Assembly: GCF_017983445.1 (NCBI RefSeq)
Contig: NZ_JAGOBJ010000001.1
Span: 499,632 to 563,631, forward strand
DNA from: Halomonas sp.
GTDB taxonomy: Bacteria; Pseudomonadota; Gammaproteobacteria; Pseudomonadales; Halomonadaceae
Length of the DNA: 64,000 bases
Direction: 5' to 3'
Each line of letters opens with the position of its first letter. The first letter of the stretch is position 1. Shown piece by piece: positions 12,738 to 20,951 of this stretch. The position numbers and the translations under genes were made by a program. The notes under the pieces are model-generated. The model searched no databases and was not told the origin of the DNA. It saw only the letters and a program-made list of their open reading frames with translations.

Positions 12738-13775
12738 TTATCTAAAGCGGTTTAGTTTGGCCTCATGTGGTGAAGCCTGCAGACGCTTAAAGCCGAACCA
12801 GAGCAGAACAGGAGCACCTGCCAGTATGTATAGGTGGTACGACACCAGCCGCCATATCAATACCGCCGCGCCTATTTGAGCGGTGGTTAAAAACGGCATT
12901 AACAGCGCGCCGACGCCTACCTCGGCAGTACCTGCGCCCCCTGGCAGAAAGCTGAATTGGCTGGCGGCCATGCCTAGCATCTGAGTAAAGAATGTCCAGA
13001 GCCAATCGATATTGCCCCCCACGCCCATTACCGCTAAATACAGCAGGCTGTAGCGAGCACACCAGTGCATTACCGTGAGCACCCATACGGCCCCCAGTAT
13101 CCGTTTTGGAAGTTTGAGCGTGCGTAAGAATGCCTGACGACAACGCAACGAACGGCGAAGCAGCGTGCGTTGCCATGTGCGCCCAACAAAACGGCTGTTG
13201 GTAAATGCACCAAGCCGCCAGCGCGGAAACGTCCACAGACCCAGCGACACCAGAACGATAACCGTGAGTAGCCCTAACAGGGACCACTGAATCAAGGTCT
13301 GATAGGGCCAGCCGGTATCGACGCTCAAAGTATAAATCGTCAAGCCACTCAATAAGCTGATGAAAAATAGCGAGTCGAACCCCTGGTCGATCAAAAAGAC
13401 ACCGGCCCCTTTGGCGGGTGAGAGGTCACGCCTTGCCAGCAGCGTAAGCAAAACGGCAGGACCTCCGCTCCCTCCTGGCGTGGCGCAAAGTGCACACTTG
13501 GTGGCTAGTTCAATACCTAAAGCGCTACGTTGATTCATGGGGCCTGCACGCCCATTGAGTAAAAGGCGCAGCCTCAAGGCATTTAAATTCCAGCACAGCA
13601 CAGCTAGCGCCAGCATGCCCAGAAATATTGAGAAAGGAAACGCTGCCAGCTCTTTCCAGGCGGCATCACCGCCTATCCAATGGGTGAGTAGTAACGGTGC
13701 TGACAATGCCAAAGTAATGAAAAGTAGATGAAGCAACCACTTGGACTGGATAAGGTGTTTAACCGTTTTTGGCAT
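12738..13775 (-). CDS. YbhN/AglD-type integral membrane protein (flippase-like family)
   Basis: A 345-residue, very hydrophobic protein with about eight membrane segments. 'WNLNALRLRLLLNGRAG', 'CALCATPGGSGGPAVLL' and 'FSFLPGGAGTAEVGVGALL' match the membrane region of lysylphosphatidylglycerol synthases (COG0392/UPF0104), but no aminoacyl transferase domain follows, so this is the stand-alone form. Such proteins are often next to glycosyltransferases and are proposed to move or modify glycolipids; the substrate is not known. It overlaps the upstream glycosyltransferase by 17 bases, so the two are translated from one message. The ATG at 13775 lies inside that gene. Confidence 0.75.
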   Translation of the reverse strand: MPKTVKHLIQSKWLLHLLFITLALSAPLLLTHWIGGDAAWKELAAFPFSIFLGMLALAVLCWNLNALRLRLLLNGRAGPMNQRSALGIELATKCALCATPGGSGGPAVLLTLLARRDLSPAKGAGVFLIDQGFDSLFFISLLSGLTIYTLSVDTGWPYQTLIQWSLLGLLTVIVLVSLGLWTFPRWRLGAFTNSRFVGRTWQRTLLRRSLRCRQAFLRTLKLPKRILGAVWVLTVMHWCARYSLLYLAVMGVGGNIDWLWTFFTQMLGMAASQFSFLPGGAGTAEVGVGALLMPFLTTAQIGAAVLIWRLVSYHLYILAGAPVLLWFGFKRLQASPHEAKLNRFR

Positions 13776-14877
13776 GAAGCTGCTGCGTTTCGGGTTGATG
13801 GAGCGCCTGATAATGCTTCAAAAGATCAAGAATAACCTTATCCCAGTTAAAGTGGCGTTCAACATGGCGGCGAGCATAGCGCCCACTTGCCGCAATATCA
13901 CGGTTGAAAAGCGCATTGCAGGCATCTGCCATCGCATCAGGGTCAAGAGGTTTACAAAGAACACCGCCCCCCAGTGGCACGTTTTCAGCCAGGGCGCCGG
14001 TATTGGCAGCGATAACCGGCAGGCCGCACGCCATCGCCTCCTGTGCGACTAGCCCGAACGTTTCCCGGGTGCCTGCATGAAGCAGTGCGTCGCTGCTGGC
14101 TAACGCCGTGGCAACCTCATGAGCGTTACAGCAGCGATCCACCACCGATACATTGCCGGGAACCTGGCGCGGCATGCCTGGCCCGATTAACAGAAGATGA
14201 TACTGGCTACCCAGCTTGCGCATGGTCGCAAGCAGCACATCGATATTTTTTTCGCGTGAATAGCGTCCAACGAAAATCAGCAGCCGCTTGTCAGGTGTGA
14301 TACCCAGCGTGCTGCGCAGATGCGGGTCGCGGGCACTGGGATGAAAACGCTCAAGATCAACGCCCAGCGGCTGTAGGCGCACGTTAGGCACACCCCATTC
14401 AAGTAGTCGATCAGCTATCGTCTGAGACGGGGCTAAAACACTATCGAAGCGCGAATAAAGATCTACCACATAACGCTCAAGACGCTTGCACACCCGTTTG
14501 CCGAAACGATCGCCCATCAGGCGCGGCAAGTCAGAATGATAAAAGCCGGATACCGGCACTCCCAGCTTTTGCCCAGCGGAAAGAGCCGCCCAGGCCGTCA
14601 CATACGGGTCGCCTGCTTCGATAACATCCGGGTTTAAATCTATCAATCTTTGCCGCCAGGGCGCACTGCGCACGGGAAAACGGTAGCCCTGACCCAGCGG
14701 CAATCGTGGCGCGGGCAGTGTATGCAGGTCGCCAAGACTATCGCGCTCGGCGCCAGGCACAAGCAGGCTAGCGCGAAAGTCGGGGTAACGACCCATGACG
14801 CGGTGCTTGGCCTGCAAATAGGTGCGTACACCGCCGCTGGCGGGCGCATGAAACATGGTTACATCAGCAATATGCAA
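13759..14877 (-). CDS. GT4-family glycosyltransferase
   Basis: A 372-residue retaining glycosyltransferase with the GT-B fold. The N-terminal acceptor domain begins 'MHIADVTMFHAPASGGVRTY', and the C-terminal nucleotide-sugar domain contains 'LLIFVGRYSREKNIDVLL' and the E(x7)E signature in 'GTRETFGLVAQEAMACGLP'. It resembles GDP-mannose-dependent mannosyltransferases of the MgtA/PimB type, but donor and acceptor cannot be told from sequence. The start is a TTG at 14877 behind GGAGG with a 5-base spacer. Paired with the membrane protein downstream, it probably glycosylates a lipid at the inner membrane (inference). No signal peptide. Confidence 0.82.
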   Translation of the reverse strand: MHIADVTMFHAPASGGVRTYLQAKHRVMGRYPDFRASLLVPGAERDSLGDLHTLPAPRLPLGQGYRFPVRSAPWRQRLIDLNPDVIEAGDPYVTAWAALSAGQKLGVPVSGFYHSDLPRLMGDRFGKRVCKRLERYVVDLYSRFDSVLAPSQTIADRLLEWGVPNVRLQPLGVDLERFHPSARDPHLRSTLGITPDKRLLIFVGRYSREKNIDVLLATMRKLGSQYHLLLIGPGMPRQVPGNVSVVDRCCNAHEVATALASSDALLHAGTRETFGLVAQEAMACGLPVIAANTGALAENVPLGGGVLCKPLDPDAMADACNALFNRDIAASGRYARRHVERHFNWDKVILDLLKHYQALHQPETQQLHAKNG

Positions 14878-15220
14878 GGCAACCTCCGAGCCATCAAAGT
14901 GTCATCGGTTTATCATAATGCGCAGATAAGACAGTTATACGACAGTTATCGCCAGCTGACCAGTTTGGCCAGTTCAGACTATCCGAGTGTTCAGTGCCTA
15001 CCTGTGCTTTAGCCATATTAAGTCCCCTTGTGCTGGTGATGTTCTTGGAATTCCCACCTTTGTTAAAACTTTCTGTTATAGGCCCTTATCTTGACCTACC
15101 GCCTTGACTATAACGGCGCTTAATTTATTCTACCATCCATTTGGATGGTAACTGGATTCCATTTAGATGGCTATATTGGCTTCTGCCAAATATAGCGGTA
15201 AGACCACTGAGGAAGACAAC
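14878..15220. other. Divergent intergenic region, glycosyltransferase / RHH gene
   Basis: A 343-base gap without a convincing gene. It holds an 11-base direct duplication (GACAGTTAT at 14930 and 14941), an AT-rich stretch around 15040-15130 that may contain the promoter of the plus-strand pair, and two similar palindromic boxes at 15131-15170 described separately. Open frames crossing it lack ribosome sites. Confidence 0.5.
15131..15170. promoter_or_regulatory. Duplicated palindromic box, probable operator
   Basis: A perfect palindrome TACCATCCA-TT-TGGATGGTA occupies 15131-15150. The 12-mer CCATTTGGATGG (15137-15148) recurs with one change as CCATTTAGATGG (15159-15170), exactly 22 bases on, which is two helical turns. 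The site is 50 bases ahead of a gene for a protein of ribbon-helix-helix appearance. Such proteins often bind paired, phased half-sites, so autoregulation is the simplest reading (inference). Confidence 0.55.
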
Positions 15221-15637
15221 ATGAGCGTGCATGAATTGCGCCGCAAGCCTGGCGACTCCAGCGAAAAGATCACCATTAACTTGGGGGTCGTCGATCTGGG
15301 GCAGATCGATCTACTGGTTCAAGAGGGGTTTTACTCCAACCGAACCGATTTGATTCGTACGGCTATTCGTAATCAGTTGGCAACCCACGCCGAGGTGGTT
15401 AGAGAAACCGTATCGCGTAAATCTTTCGTACTCGGACTTGAACACTACAGTCGCTCGGATTTAGAAGCCGTTCAAGCGGCAGGCGAGATGCTGCAGATCC
15501 AGGTTCTGGGCATGGCCAGCATTGCTGATGACGTATCCCCTGATCTTGCCCGAGCCACTATTGAATCGGTGGTCGTGCTAGGCGCTTTAAATGCCAGCAC
15601 CGCGGTGAAAGCTGCGTTGGCAGACCGCACCCACTGA
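15221..15637 (+). CDS. Small protein with a ribbon-helix-helix-like N-terminus, upstream of a PHB-depolymerase-like gene
   Basis: A 138-residue protein starting at ATG 15221 behind GAGGAAG. The segment 'KITINLGVVDLGQIDLLVQEGFYSNRTDLIRTAIRNQL' has the strand-helix-helix pattern of CopG/MetJ-like DNA-binding proteins: an alternating beta strand, a helix, then 'YSNRTDLIRTAIR', the usual dimer helix. The C-terminal 70 residues ('FVLGLEHYSRSDLEAVQAAGEMLQIQVLGMA') could be a sensor or oligomerisation domain; I do not recognise it. It precedes the esterase gene by 21 bases and has a duplicated palindrome upstream, so it probably regulates this pair. Confidence 0.7.
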   Translation: MSVHELRRKPGDSSEKITINLGVVDLGQIDLLVQEGFYSNRTDLIRTAIRNQLATHAEVVRETVSRKSFVLGLEHYSRSDLEAVQAAGEMLQIQVLGMASIADDVSPDLARATIESVVVLGALNASTAVKAALADRTH

Positions 15638-15658
15638 ACCCTTGAAGAGGCCTTGATA

Positions 15659-16882
15659 ATGATCGACGCCACCATGACCCAACGAATGCAAGAAGCGACG
15701 CGACTTACCCGCGCCGGAAAACTGAGTGAGGCCATGGCGTTGCTTCAGGGCGGTGGGGATGACGCCAAAAGCCAGCAGGCTTCAAAACACGCTTCTCAAC
15801 CGGGTAACGTGTATGAAAGTACCTGCCAGGTTGTGGAGGAAGAGTTTTCAACTGTAAAACCCGAGGCAGCATCCTCTGGGCGTACCCATAACCAGGAGAC
15901 ACCTGACTGGCGCGGCAAATGGGCTGGCTTTCAAGGCGGCATGGCGCAGCCTGATCATAAACCCGGTCGTTCTGAAGAAGCCAGACCCGGCGCCTTTACC
16001 GCAGGCAGTTTCAGCAACAGAGCGGGCTCGCGGAATTACAAACTTTATCTGCCGAGTAGCTATCACGGTCAGGCGATACCTTTGGTAGTCATGCTGCATG
16101 GCTGTACCCAGAGCCCTGATGACTTCGCGGCCGGAACTAATATGAATCAAATGGCCGAAGATCAGTCGTTCTGTGTGCTTTACCCGGCCCAGCCAATAAG
16201 TGCCAACAGCTCTAAATGCTGGAACTGGTTCAAGGCTGAAGACCAGCTGCGTGAAGGCGGAGAGCCGGAAATTCTGGCAGGCATGGCCCGGCAGGTTGTA
16301 CAAACTCATGGGCTTGATGCCTCACGGGTTTATGTAGCGGGACTCTCTGCCGGGGGCGCCATGGCGACGACGCTTGCGATGACGTACCCGGATCTTTTTG
16401 CAGCAGTGGGCGTTCACTCAGGCCTGCCCCATGGCGTAGCGAAAAGCCTTCCCGATGCGTTGGGGGCAATGCAAGGCGGTACGCCAACGTTTGGAGGGCG
16501 GGGGAGTGGCTTTGCATCAGCGGTACCCGCCATTATCTTGCATGGCGACCGCGACACGACCGTTCATCCAAGCAATGCGGATCGCGTAGCCGCTCAGTAC
16601 ACGGCTTCGCAACCAGCGGCCAGTGCCGCCAAGGCGGGCGCACAACATGCCGGTGTTTACGTAGAGCAGGGGCGGGTAACCAATGGACATGGCTATACGC
16701 GTACTAGCCATCATAACCCTGAAGGCAAGTCGTGCCTGGAACAGTGGCAGATACACGGCGCTGGTCATGCCTGGTCCGGTGGAAGCACCAAAGGCACCTA
16801 TACCGACCCTAAAGGGCCGGATGCGACGAAGGAAATGCTGCGCTTTTTTCTGCAGCATAGCCTGAAGATCGTTGGGCCTTGA
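15659..16882 (+). CDS. PHB-depolymerase-family esterase (alpha/beta hydrolase)
   Basis: A 407-residue hydrolase of the short-chain polyhydroxyalkanoate depolymerase/feruloyl esterase family (Esterase_PHB). The N-terminal 'MTQRMQEATRLTRAGKLSEAMALLQ' is the helix often found in intracellular members; there is no signal peptide. After a variable linker, the core has 'PLVVMLHGCTQSPDDFAAGT' (oxyanion hole), the nucleophile Ser230 in GLSAGG, an Asp in 'ILHGDRDTTVHPSNAD' and a His in 'GAGHAWSGG'. The natural substrate may be PHA oligomers or another ester. ATG 15659 is preferred to TTG 15653. The gene lies 21 bases after the RHH-like gene and ends before a bidirectional terminator. Confidence 0.82.
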   Translation: MIDATMTQRMQEATRLTRAGKLSEAMALLQGGGDDAKSQQASKHASQPGNVYESTCQVVEEEFSTVKPEAASSGRTHNQETPDWRGKWAGFQGGMAQPDHKPGRSEEARPGAFTAGSFSNRAGSRNYKLYLPSSYHGQAIPLVVMLHGCTQSPDDFAAGTNMNQMAEDQSFCVLYPAQPISANSSKCWNWFKAEDQLREGGEPEILAGMARQVVQTHGLDASRVYVAGLSAGGAMATTLAMTYPDLFAAVGVHSGLPHGVAKSLPDALGAMQGGTPTFGGRGSGFASAVPAIILHGDRDTTVHPSNADRVAAQYTASQPAASAAKAGAQHAGVYVEQGRVTNGHGYTRTSHHNPEGKSCLEQWQIHGAGHAWSGGSTKGTYTDPKGPDATKEMLRFFLQHSLKIVGP

Positions 16883-16910
16883 CCAAGGTCGAAGTCAGAT
16901 AGAAACCGCA

Positions 16911-16943
16911 TAAAAAAGCGGCGCCTCTGGGGCGCCGCTTTTA
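16911..16943. terminator. Bidirectional terminator between the esterase and rnb
   Basis: AGCGGCGCC (16917-16925) pairs with GGCGCCGCT (16931-16939) around a 5-base loop, flanked by an A-run before and T residues after. It serves two convergent genes. Confidence 0.85.
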
Positions 16944-16971
16944 TTGCCTAACTGCTTATATCGTTTATGTC

Positions 16972-18912
16972 TTACTCAGCAGGCTTGGCTACCAAGGACC
17001 GGGTCTCTTCGCGTGCTTCCACGAGCGCTACGCGCAGGCTATCGCCCAGCTTATAGCGTTCTTCACCTTCGATCTGAATGCGGCCTTCTTTGTCGTCGAT
17101 CACGACTTTGTCGCGATCGCTGTGCATCAAGGGCGCTGGAACGAACGCGGTGGCACCATTCGCTAACAGACGTACGCGCATACCGCCACGGTTGATGGCC
17201 ATGATATCGGCATCAAACGTGTCCTGATTTTGCGCAGCTGGGGTTAAAAAGCGCACGTAGAGCCAGTCTTTTACATCACGCTCGGCCATACGGTTCAAGC
17301 GGCGACGCTCGGTGAGCTGCTCGGTGAGCTGTTGGCTTGCTTCCGCGGGTGCCTGCTCGCTTTTTAGCACACGCTTGATCAAACGGTGGTTGACCATATC
17401 GCCGTACTTACGAATCGGCGAGGTCCAGGTGGCGTAGGCGGGTAACCCAAGGCCAAAGTGCGGGCCAGGCTGAGCGGACATGCTGGTAAAGCCCTGGAAG
17501 CGGCGCAGGCGGGCATCAAGCCAGGCGTCGTCACGGCTCTCGAGCGCGCGTTTGAGCTCTTTATAGTGGGCAAGCTCGGTCAGTGCTTCGCGATTAACGG
17601 TGATTTCCTGGCTAGCCAGGAAATCTTGTGCCGCTTCGGCTTTTTCCGGTTCAAAGGCACGGTGCACGTTAAAGATACCGTGACCGATATGGCTTGCCAG
17701 GAAGTCCGCACAGCAGGCGTTAGCTGCAATCATCGATTCTTCGATCATGCGGTTGGCAATACGCCGCTCTTCGGTATTGATCGCCAGGACATTGCCTGCC
17801 GCATCCAGCTCAAAAACGTAATCCGGGCGGTCTTTAAACACCAGAGCGTGCTCGTTACGCCAAGCGGTACGCGCCTCAGTCATGTCGCGTAGGGCCACCA
17901 GCTGTTCGGCAATATTCTCTGCCGGTGCCCAATCGCCCTGATCTTCAATCCAGTCAGAAACGCGATCATAAGCCAGCTTGGCATGGGATTTGACGTTGGC
18001 CGCGAAGAAGCGATAGTCACCCAGGCTGCCGTCAGCGTTGATATTCAGCGTGCAGGCCAGGGCCGGGCGCTCTTGGCCTTCCCAGAGAGAACACAGATCA
18101 TCGGCCAGCTGCTCGGGCAGCATGGTGACGTTCTGGCCCGGCAGGTAAACCGTAAACGCGCGAGTGCGGGCTTCCAGATCCGCCGCATGACCTTCTTCCA
18201 CATAGGCCGTGGGGTCGGCAATCGCCACACTCATCTGCCAGCCGCCTTCCGCGCGGGCACTTACGTGCAGCGCGTCATCCATATCGCGGGTTTTTTCACC
18301 GTCGATAGTAAAGAAGGGCTGTTGGGTAAGATCTTCGCGCGTCAGGCCTTCATCGTGCAGCGGCCATTCGGTACCGGCATCGGGGCAGTCCTGTTCCAGC
18401 GCATGACGGGCAAGCGTTACGCGCCAAGGCACGGCAGGATCATCCGCTTTGGCGACCAGCTCATCAATCTGGGCAAAAAAGCCGCGATCGTTCTCTTTGA
18501 GCGGGTGGCGAACCAGGCGGGCAACGACCCAATCGCCATCGGCAATGCTGGCTTCGTCCAGGCTGTTCTTGATCCGCGACTTGAGTACATTGCGGATAGA
18601 AGGGTGGTCGGGCACCACGGCTAAACGGTCTTCGCGCTTTTGCACGCGAGCCACAAAGCGGTCAAGACCCGCTTCGATCAGCTTTTCAGGCTCGACCGAT
18701 TTTTTATCACCGTTTTCGTGAATCACTGCTTCCACGCGGTCACCGTGAATCACCTGCTTCATCGCGGGTGGCGGCACGAAGTAGGATTCACCGTTGTCGG
18801 TTTCGAGAAAGCCAAAGCCCTTCTCGGTAGCTTTAATCACCCCTTCAGCGCGCGGGGTGGTATCACGAATTTGTTGCTTGAGCTGAGCAAGCATAGAATT
18901 ATTCTGAAGCAT
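16972..18912 (-). CDS. rnb: Exoribonuclease II
   Basis: A 646-residue 3'-5' exoribonuclease that degrades single-stranded RNA. The start at 18912 gives 'MLQNNSMLAQLKQQIRDTTP', which aligns well with the E. coli N-terminus; the frame is open 20 codons further upstream. Cold-shock domains ('GVIKATEKGFGFLETDNGESYF') precede the RNB catalytic domain, whose Asp-rich site appears as 'DGEKTRDMDDALHVSA'. 'YATWTSPIRKYGDMVNHRLIKR' is the conserved C-terminal part of RNB, and an S1 domain closes the protein. Length matches the family (about 644). It stands alone and ends at a shared terminator. Confidence 0.93.
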   Translation of the reverse strand: MLQNNSMLAQLKQQIRDTTPRAEGVIKATEKGFGFLETDNGESYFVPPPAMKQVIHGDRVEAVIHENGDKKSVEPEKLIEAGLDRFVARVQKREDRLAVVPDHPSIRNVLKSRIKNSLDEASIADGDWVVARLVRHPLKENDRGFFAQIDELVAKADDPAVPWRVTLARHALEQDCPDAGTEWPLHDEGLTREDLTQQPFFTIDGEKTRDMDDALHVSARAEGGWQMSVAIADPTAYVEEGHAADLEARTRAFTVYLPGQNVTMLPEQLADDLCSLWEGQERPALACTLNINADGSLGDYRFFAANVKSHAKLAYDRVSDWIEDQGDWAPAENIAEQLVALRDMTEARTAWRNEHALVFKDRPDYVFELDAAGNVLAINTEERRIANRMIEESMIAANACCADFLASHIGHGIFNVHRAFEPEKAEAAQDFLASQEITVNREALTELAHYKELKRALESRDDAWLDARLRRFQGFTSMSAQPGPHFGLGLPAYATWTSPIRKYGDMVNHRLIKRVLKSEQAPAEASQQLTEQLTERRRLNRMAERDVKDWLYVRFLTPAAQNQDTFDADIMAINRGGMRVRLLANGATAFVPAPLMHSDRDKVVIDDKEGRIQIEGEERYKLGDSLRVALVEAREETRSLVAKPAE

Positions 18913-19072
18913 GAGGTCAATCAGTTGGCGAGAGTAGCTTGCCACTATACGGATTCCCGAAGGCCGCGCCAATTATCCGGTGTGGAAGTTGATATTGGTT
19001 ATTCATGATCAGCGCTTTACATCGCCTGAGAGGGATCGGTTAAGCTAGCGTTTCATTGACAGGGAGTATGCT

Positions 19073-19882
19073 ATGACACCGCGGCTGATTGTTTCTGATC
19101 TGGATGGCACGTTGTTGGGGCGCGACCATCGCTTACACGCAGACACCATCGACGTATTGAGAACGTTGGTGAATCAGGGCCATCACCTGGTGTTGGCATC
19201 CGGCAGACACTATGCCGATATGCGTGTCTTTAGAGACCAGCTCGATGTGCCTATCCACCTGATCAGCAGTAACGGTGCTTATACTCACGACCCTGAGGAT
19301 CAGCTGCTGGATGCCAACCATGTTGCTCCCCAGCAAGCCGCCACCCTCATTCAGCTGCCACGCCCGGAAAGCGTTCGCCTGAGCCTTTATCTGGATGACG
19401 CCTGGTATATCGATGCAGAGTCGCCTCGCCACCTGGAAATGCATGCTGCAACCGGCTTTGTTTATCAGGTCGTTCCGCCTGACCAAATGCCCACCAAAGG
19501 CATTGGCAAGATACTTTATGGTGGAGCGCCTGAGGAACTGAGCAAGATCGAAGCCCTGATTCGTGAGAGCTGTGACGACTCGCTGCATGTCACCTACTCG
19601 ACAAGTGATTCGCTGGAAATCATGGCTGGAGGCGTCAACAAGGGCGTAGCGCTCTCGGCGCTGCTCAAGCGGATATCCATCGCGCCCGAAAACTGTCTGG
19701 CCTTCGGCGATAACCTGAACGATGTCGAAATGCTCAGCCTCGTTGGCGAGCCACACTTTATGGTCAACTCGCACCCGGAGATGGCGGGCAGGCTGAGTGC
19801 TGCGAAGCAGATAGGCCACCATGGTGAAGCGGCGGTGGCCGTACTGCTGCGCGAGCGGTTTGGTCTGCCGGTCAGCGCTTAG
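19073..19882 (+). CDS. HAD-superfamily phosphatase, Cof/YidA type
   Basis: A 269-residue hydrolase with all HAD motifs. 'VSDLDGTLL' holds the nucleophile Asp9 and the acid Asp11; 'VLASGRHYADM' is motif II; 'GVNKGVALSALL' has the motif III Lys; 'AFGDNLNDVEMLSLVG' is motif IV. The type IIB cap between motifs II and III places it with Cof-like sugar-phosphate phosphatases. The substrate cannot be deduced. A GGGAG site precedes the ATG at 19073. It is not in an obvious operon: rnb is divergent and ycjF is convergent, 16 bases away, without a clear terminator. Confidence 0.88.
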   Translation: MTPRLIVSDLDGTLLGRDHRLHADTIDVLRTLVNQGHHLVLASGRHYADMRVFRDQLDVPIHLISSNGAYTHDPEDQLLDANHVAPQQAATLIQLPRPESVRLSLYLDDAWYIDAESPRHLEMHAATGFVYQVVPPDQMPTKGIGKILYGGAPEELSKIEALIRESCDDSLHVTYSTSDSLEIMAGGVNKGVALSALLKRISIAPENCLAFGDNLNDVEMLSLVGEPHFMVNSHPEMAGRLSAAKQIGHHGEAAVAVLLRERFGLPVSA

Positions 19883-19898
19883 GTTGGGTTAGATTAAA

Positions 19899-20951
19899 TT
19901 AGCGCTCTTGATGAGGTCGTGCAGCAGGCGCGGCCTCTTTATCCAGGCGTTTGATCTGCCGCCACAAGTCCTGGCGCAAATCAGCCAGTTTAGGCTGCTC
20001 TTCAGGCGTAAACGCCACTGGGCGACACAGCCGCTGGGCACGCAGCCCTAAGCGGGCGCTCAATAACCCGGTGGCAAGCCCTTGGCCCGCCCGGGCCGAA
20101 AGCCTGCCGGCTAAATGTAGCGATAGCATATCCATACTGGCATCAGTGGCAAGCTCACTGGCACCGGCAAAGGCCATATTGCGCAGCACGTTGCGGAAAA
20201 GACGCAGGCGGCTGGCATAGCCAAGCTCCAGCCCGTACAGGCGACATAACCTATCCACCATCACAAGGCTGCGCCAAGCCACCAGCGCCATGTCGACCAG
20301 CGTCAACGGGCTGATCGCCACCATAATCGCGGTTTCTCCCGACATACGTGTCACTAGACGCTGGGCTTCGCGGTCGCGTGGTGCCAACAAATGATGACGC
20401 AGCAGCGTTTGAATTTCTTCACCGTTATGGTGCGGTTGGCAGGCGCGCTGAAAGGCCTGCCAATGCGGGTCGTCGTCTGAGAGTTTAAGCTGTTGGCGTA
20501 GCTGTTCGGCCATTTTTCTGGCTTGGCGGGGCGAGCCTTGTGGCAGTTCAGCCAGGTCGCTGCGCAGCCGGTCATGGCGCTTTAAGCGGCCGAGCCGGCC
20601 GAGCTCTTTGAGCACTGAAATGCCGCCAATACCAATCAGGCCGATACCAAACAGCTGCCACGCCATGGTCATCCACTGGGATTGGGAAAGCGCCTCGGGA
20701 ATACCGGTGACTAACTCGATAGTGCCAAGCGTTGCGCCCCCCGCTAAGGCAAACATCAACCCCCAGCGTCGCTTGCGCGGCGTTCCCAGGCTCGTTGTGG
20801 GCAGAGCCTGCTCTTCGGCTGCGGTGATTAGCGGCTGATGGGCGTCAGTTGCCTCAAAACGCTGGCGCTGGCGCAGGCTGGCTTCCTGTTCGACTAGGTC
20901 TTCAGGCGTATCATTAAGGCGGAAGTTACGCCGTGGCTGAGGGTCGGTCAT
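19899..20951 (-). CDS. ycjF: YcjF-family (TIGR01620/DUF697) inner-membrane protein
   Basis: A 350-residue protein. A charged N-terminal segment is followed by two close transmembrane helices ('GLMFALAGGATLGTIELVTG' and 'LFGIGLIGIGGISVL', about residues 66-115). A cytoplasmic DUF697 domain follows ('GETAIMVAISPLTLVDMALV', 'MAFAGASELATDASMDM'). The family (UPF0283) is nearly always encoded with YcjX. In E. coli the pair belongs to the phage-shock regulon, but I see no sigma-54 promoter here. The start overlaps the ycjX stop (ATGA). The molecular role is not established. Confidence 0.87.
   Translation of the reverse strand: MTDPQPRRNFRLNDTPEDLVEQEASLRQRQRFEATDAHQPLITAAEEQALPTTSLGTPRKRRWGLMFALAGGATLGTIELVTGIPEALSQSQWMTMAWQLFGIGLIGIGGISVLKELGRLGRLKRHDRLRSDLAELPQGSPRQARKMAEQLRQQLKLSDDDPHWQAFQRACQPHHNGEEIQTLLRHHLLAPRDREAQRLVTRMSGETAIMVAISPLTLVDMALVAWRSLVMVDRLCRLYGLELGYASRLRLFRNVLRNMAFAGASELATDASMDMLSLHLAGRLSARAGQGLATGLLSARLGLRAQRLCRPVAFTPEEQPKLADLRQDLWRQIKRLDKEAAPAARPHQER

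Noticed and set aside
14650-15012. Plus-strand frame of 120 codons
   Set aside because: Mostly antisense to the glycosyltransferase 5' end, then runs into the intergenic region without similarity to any family.
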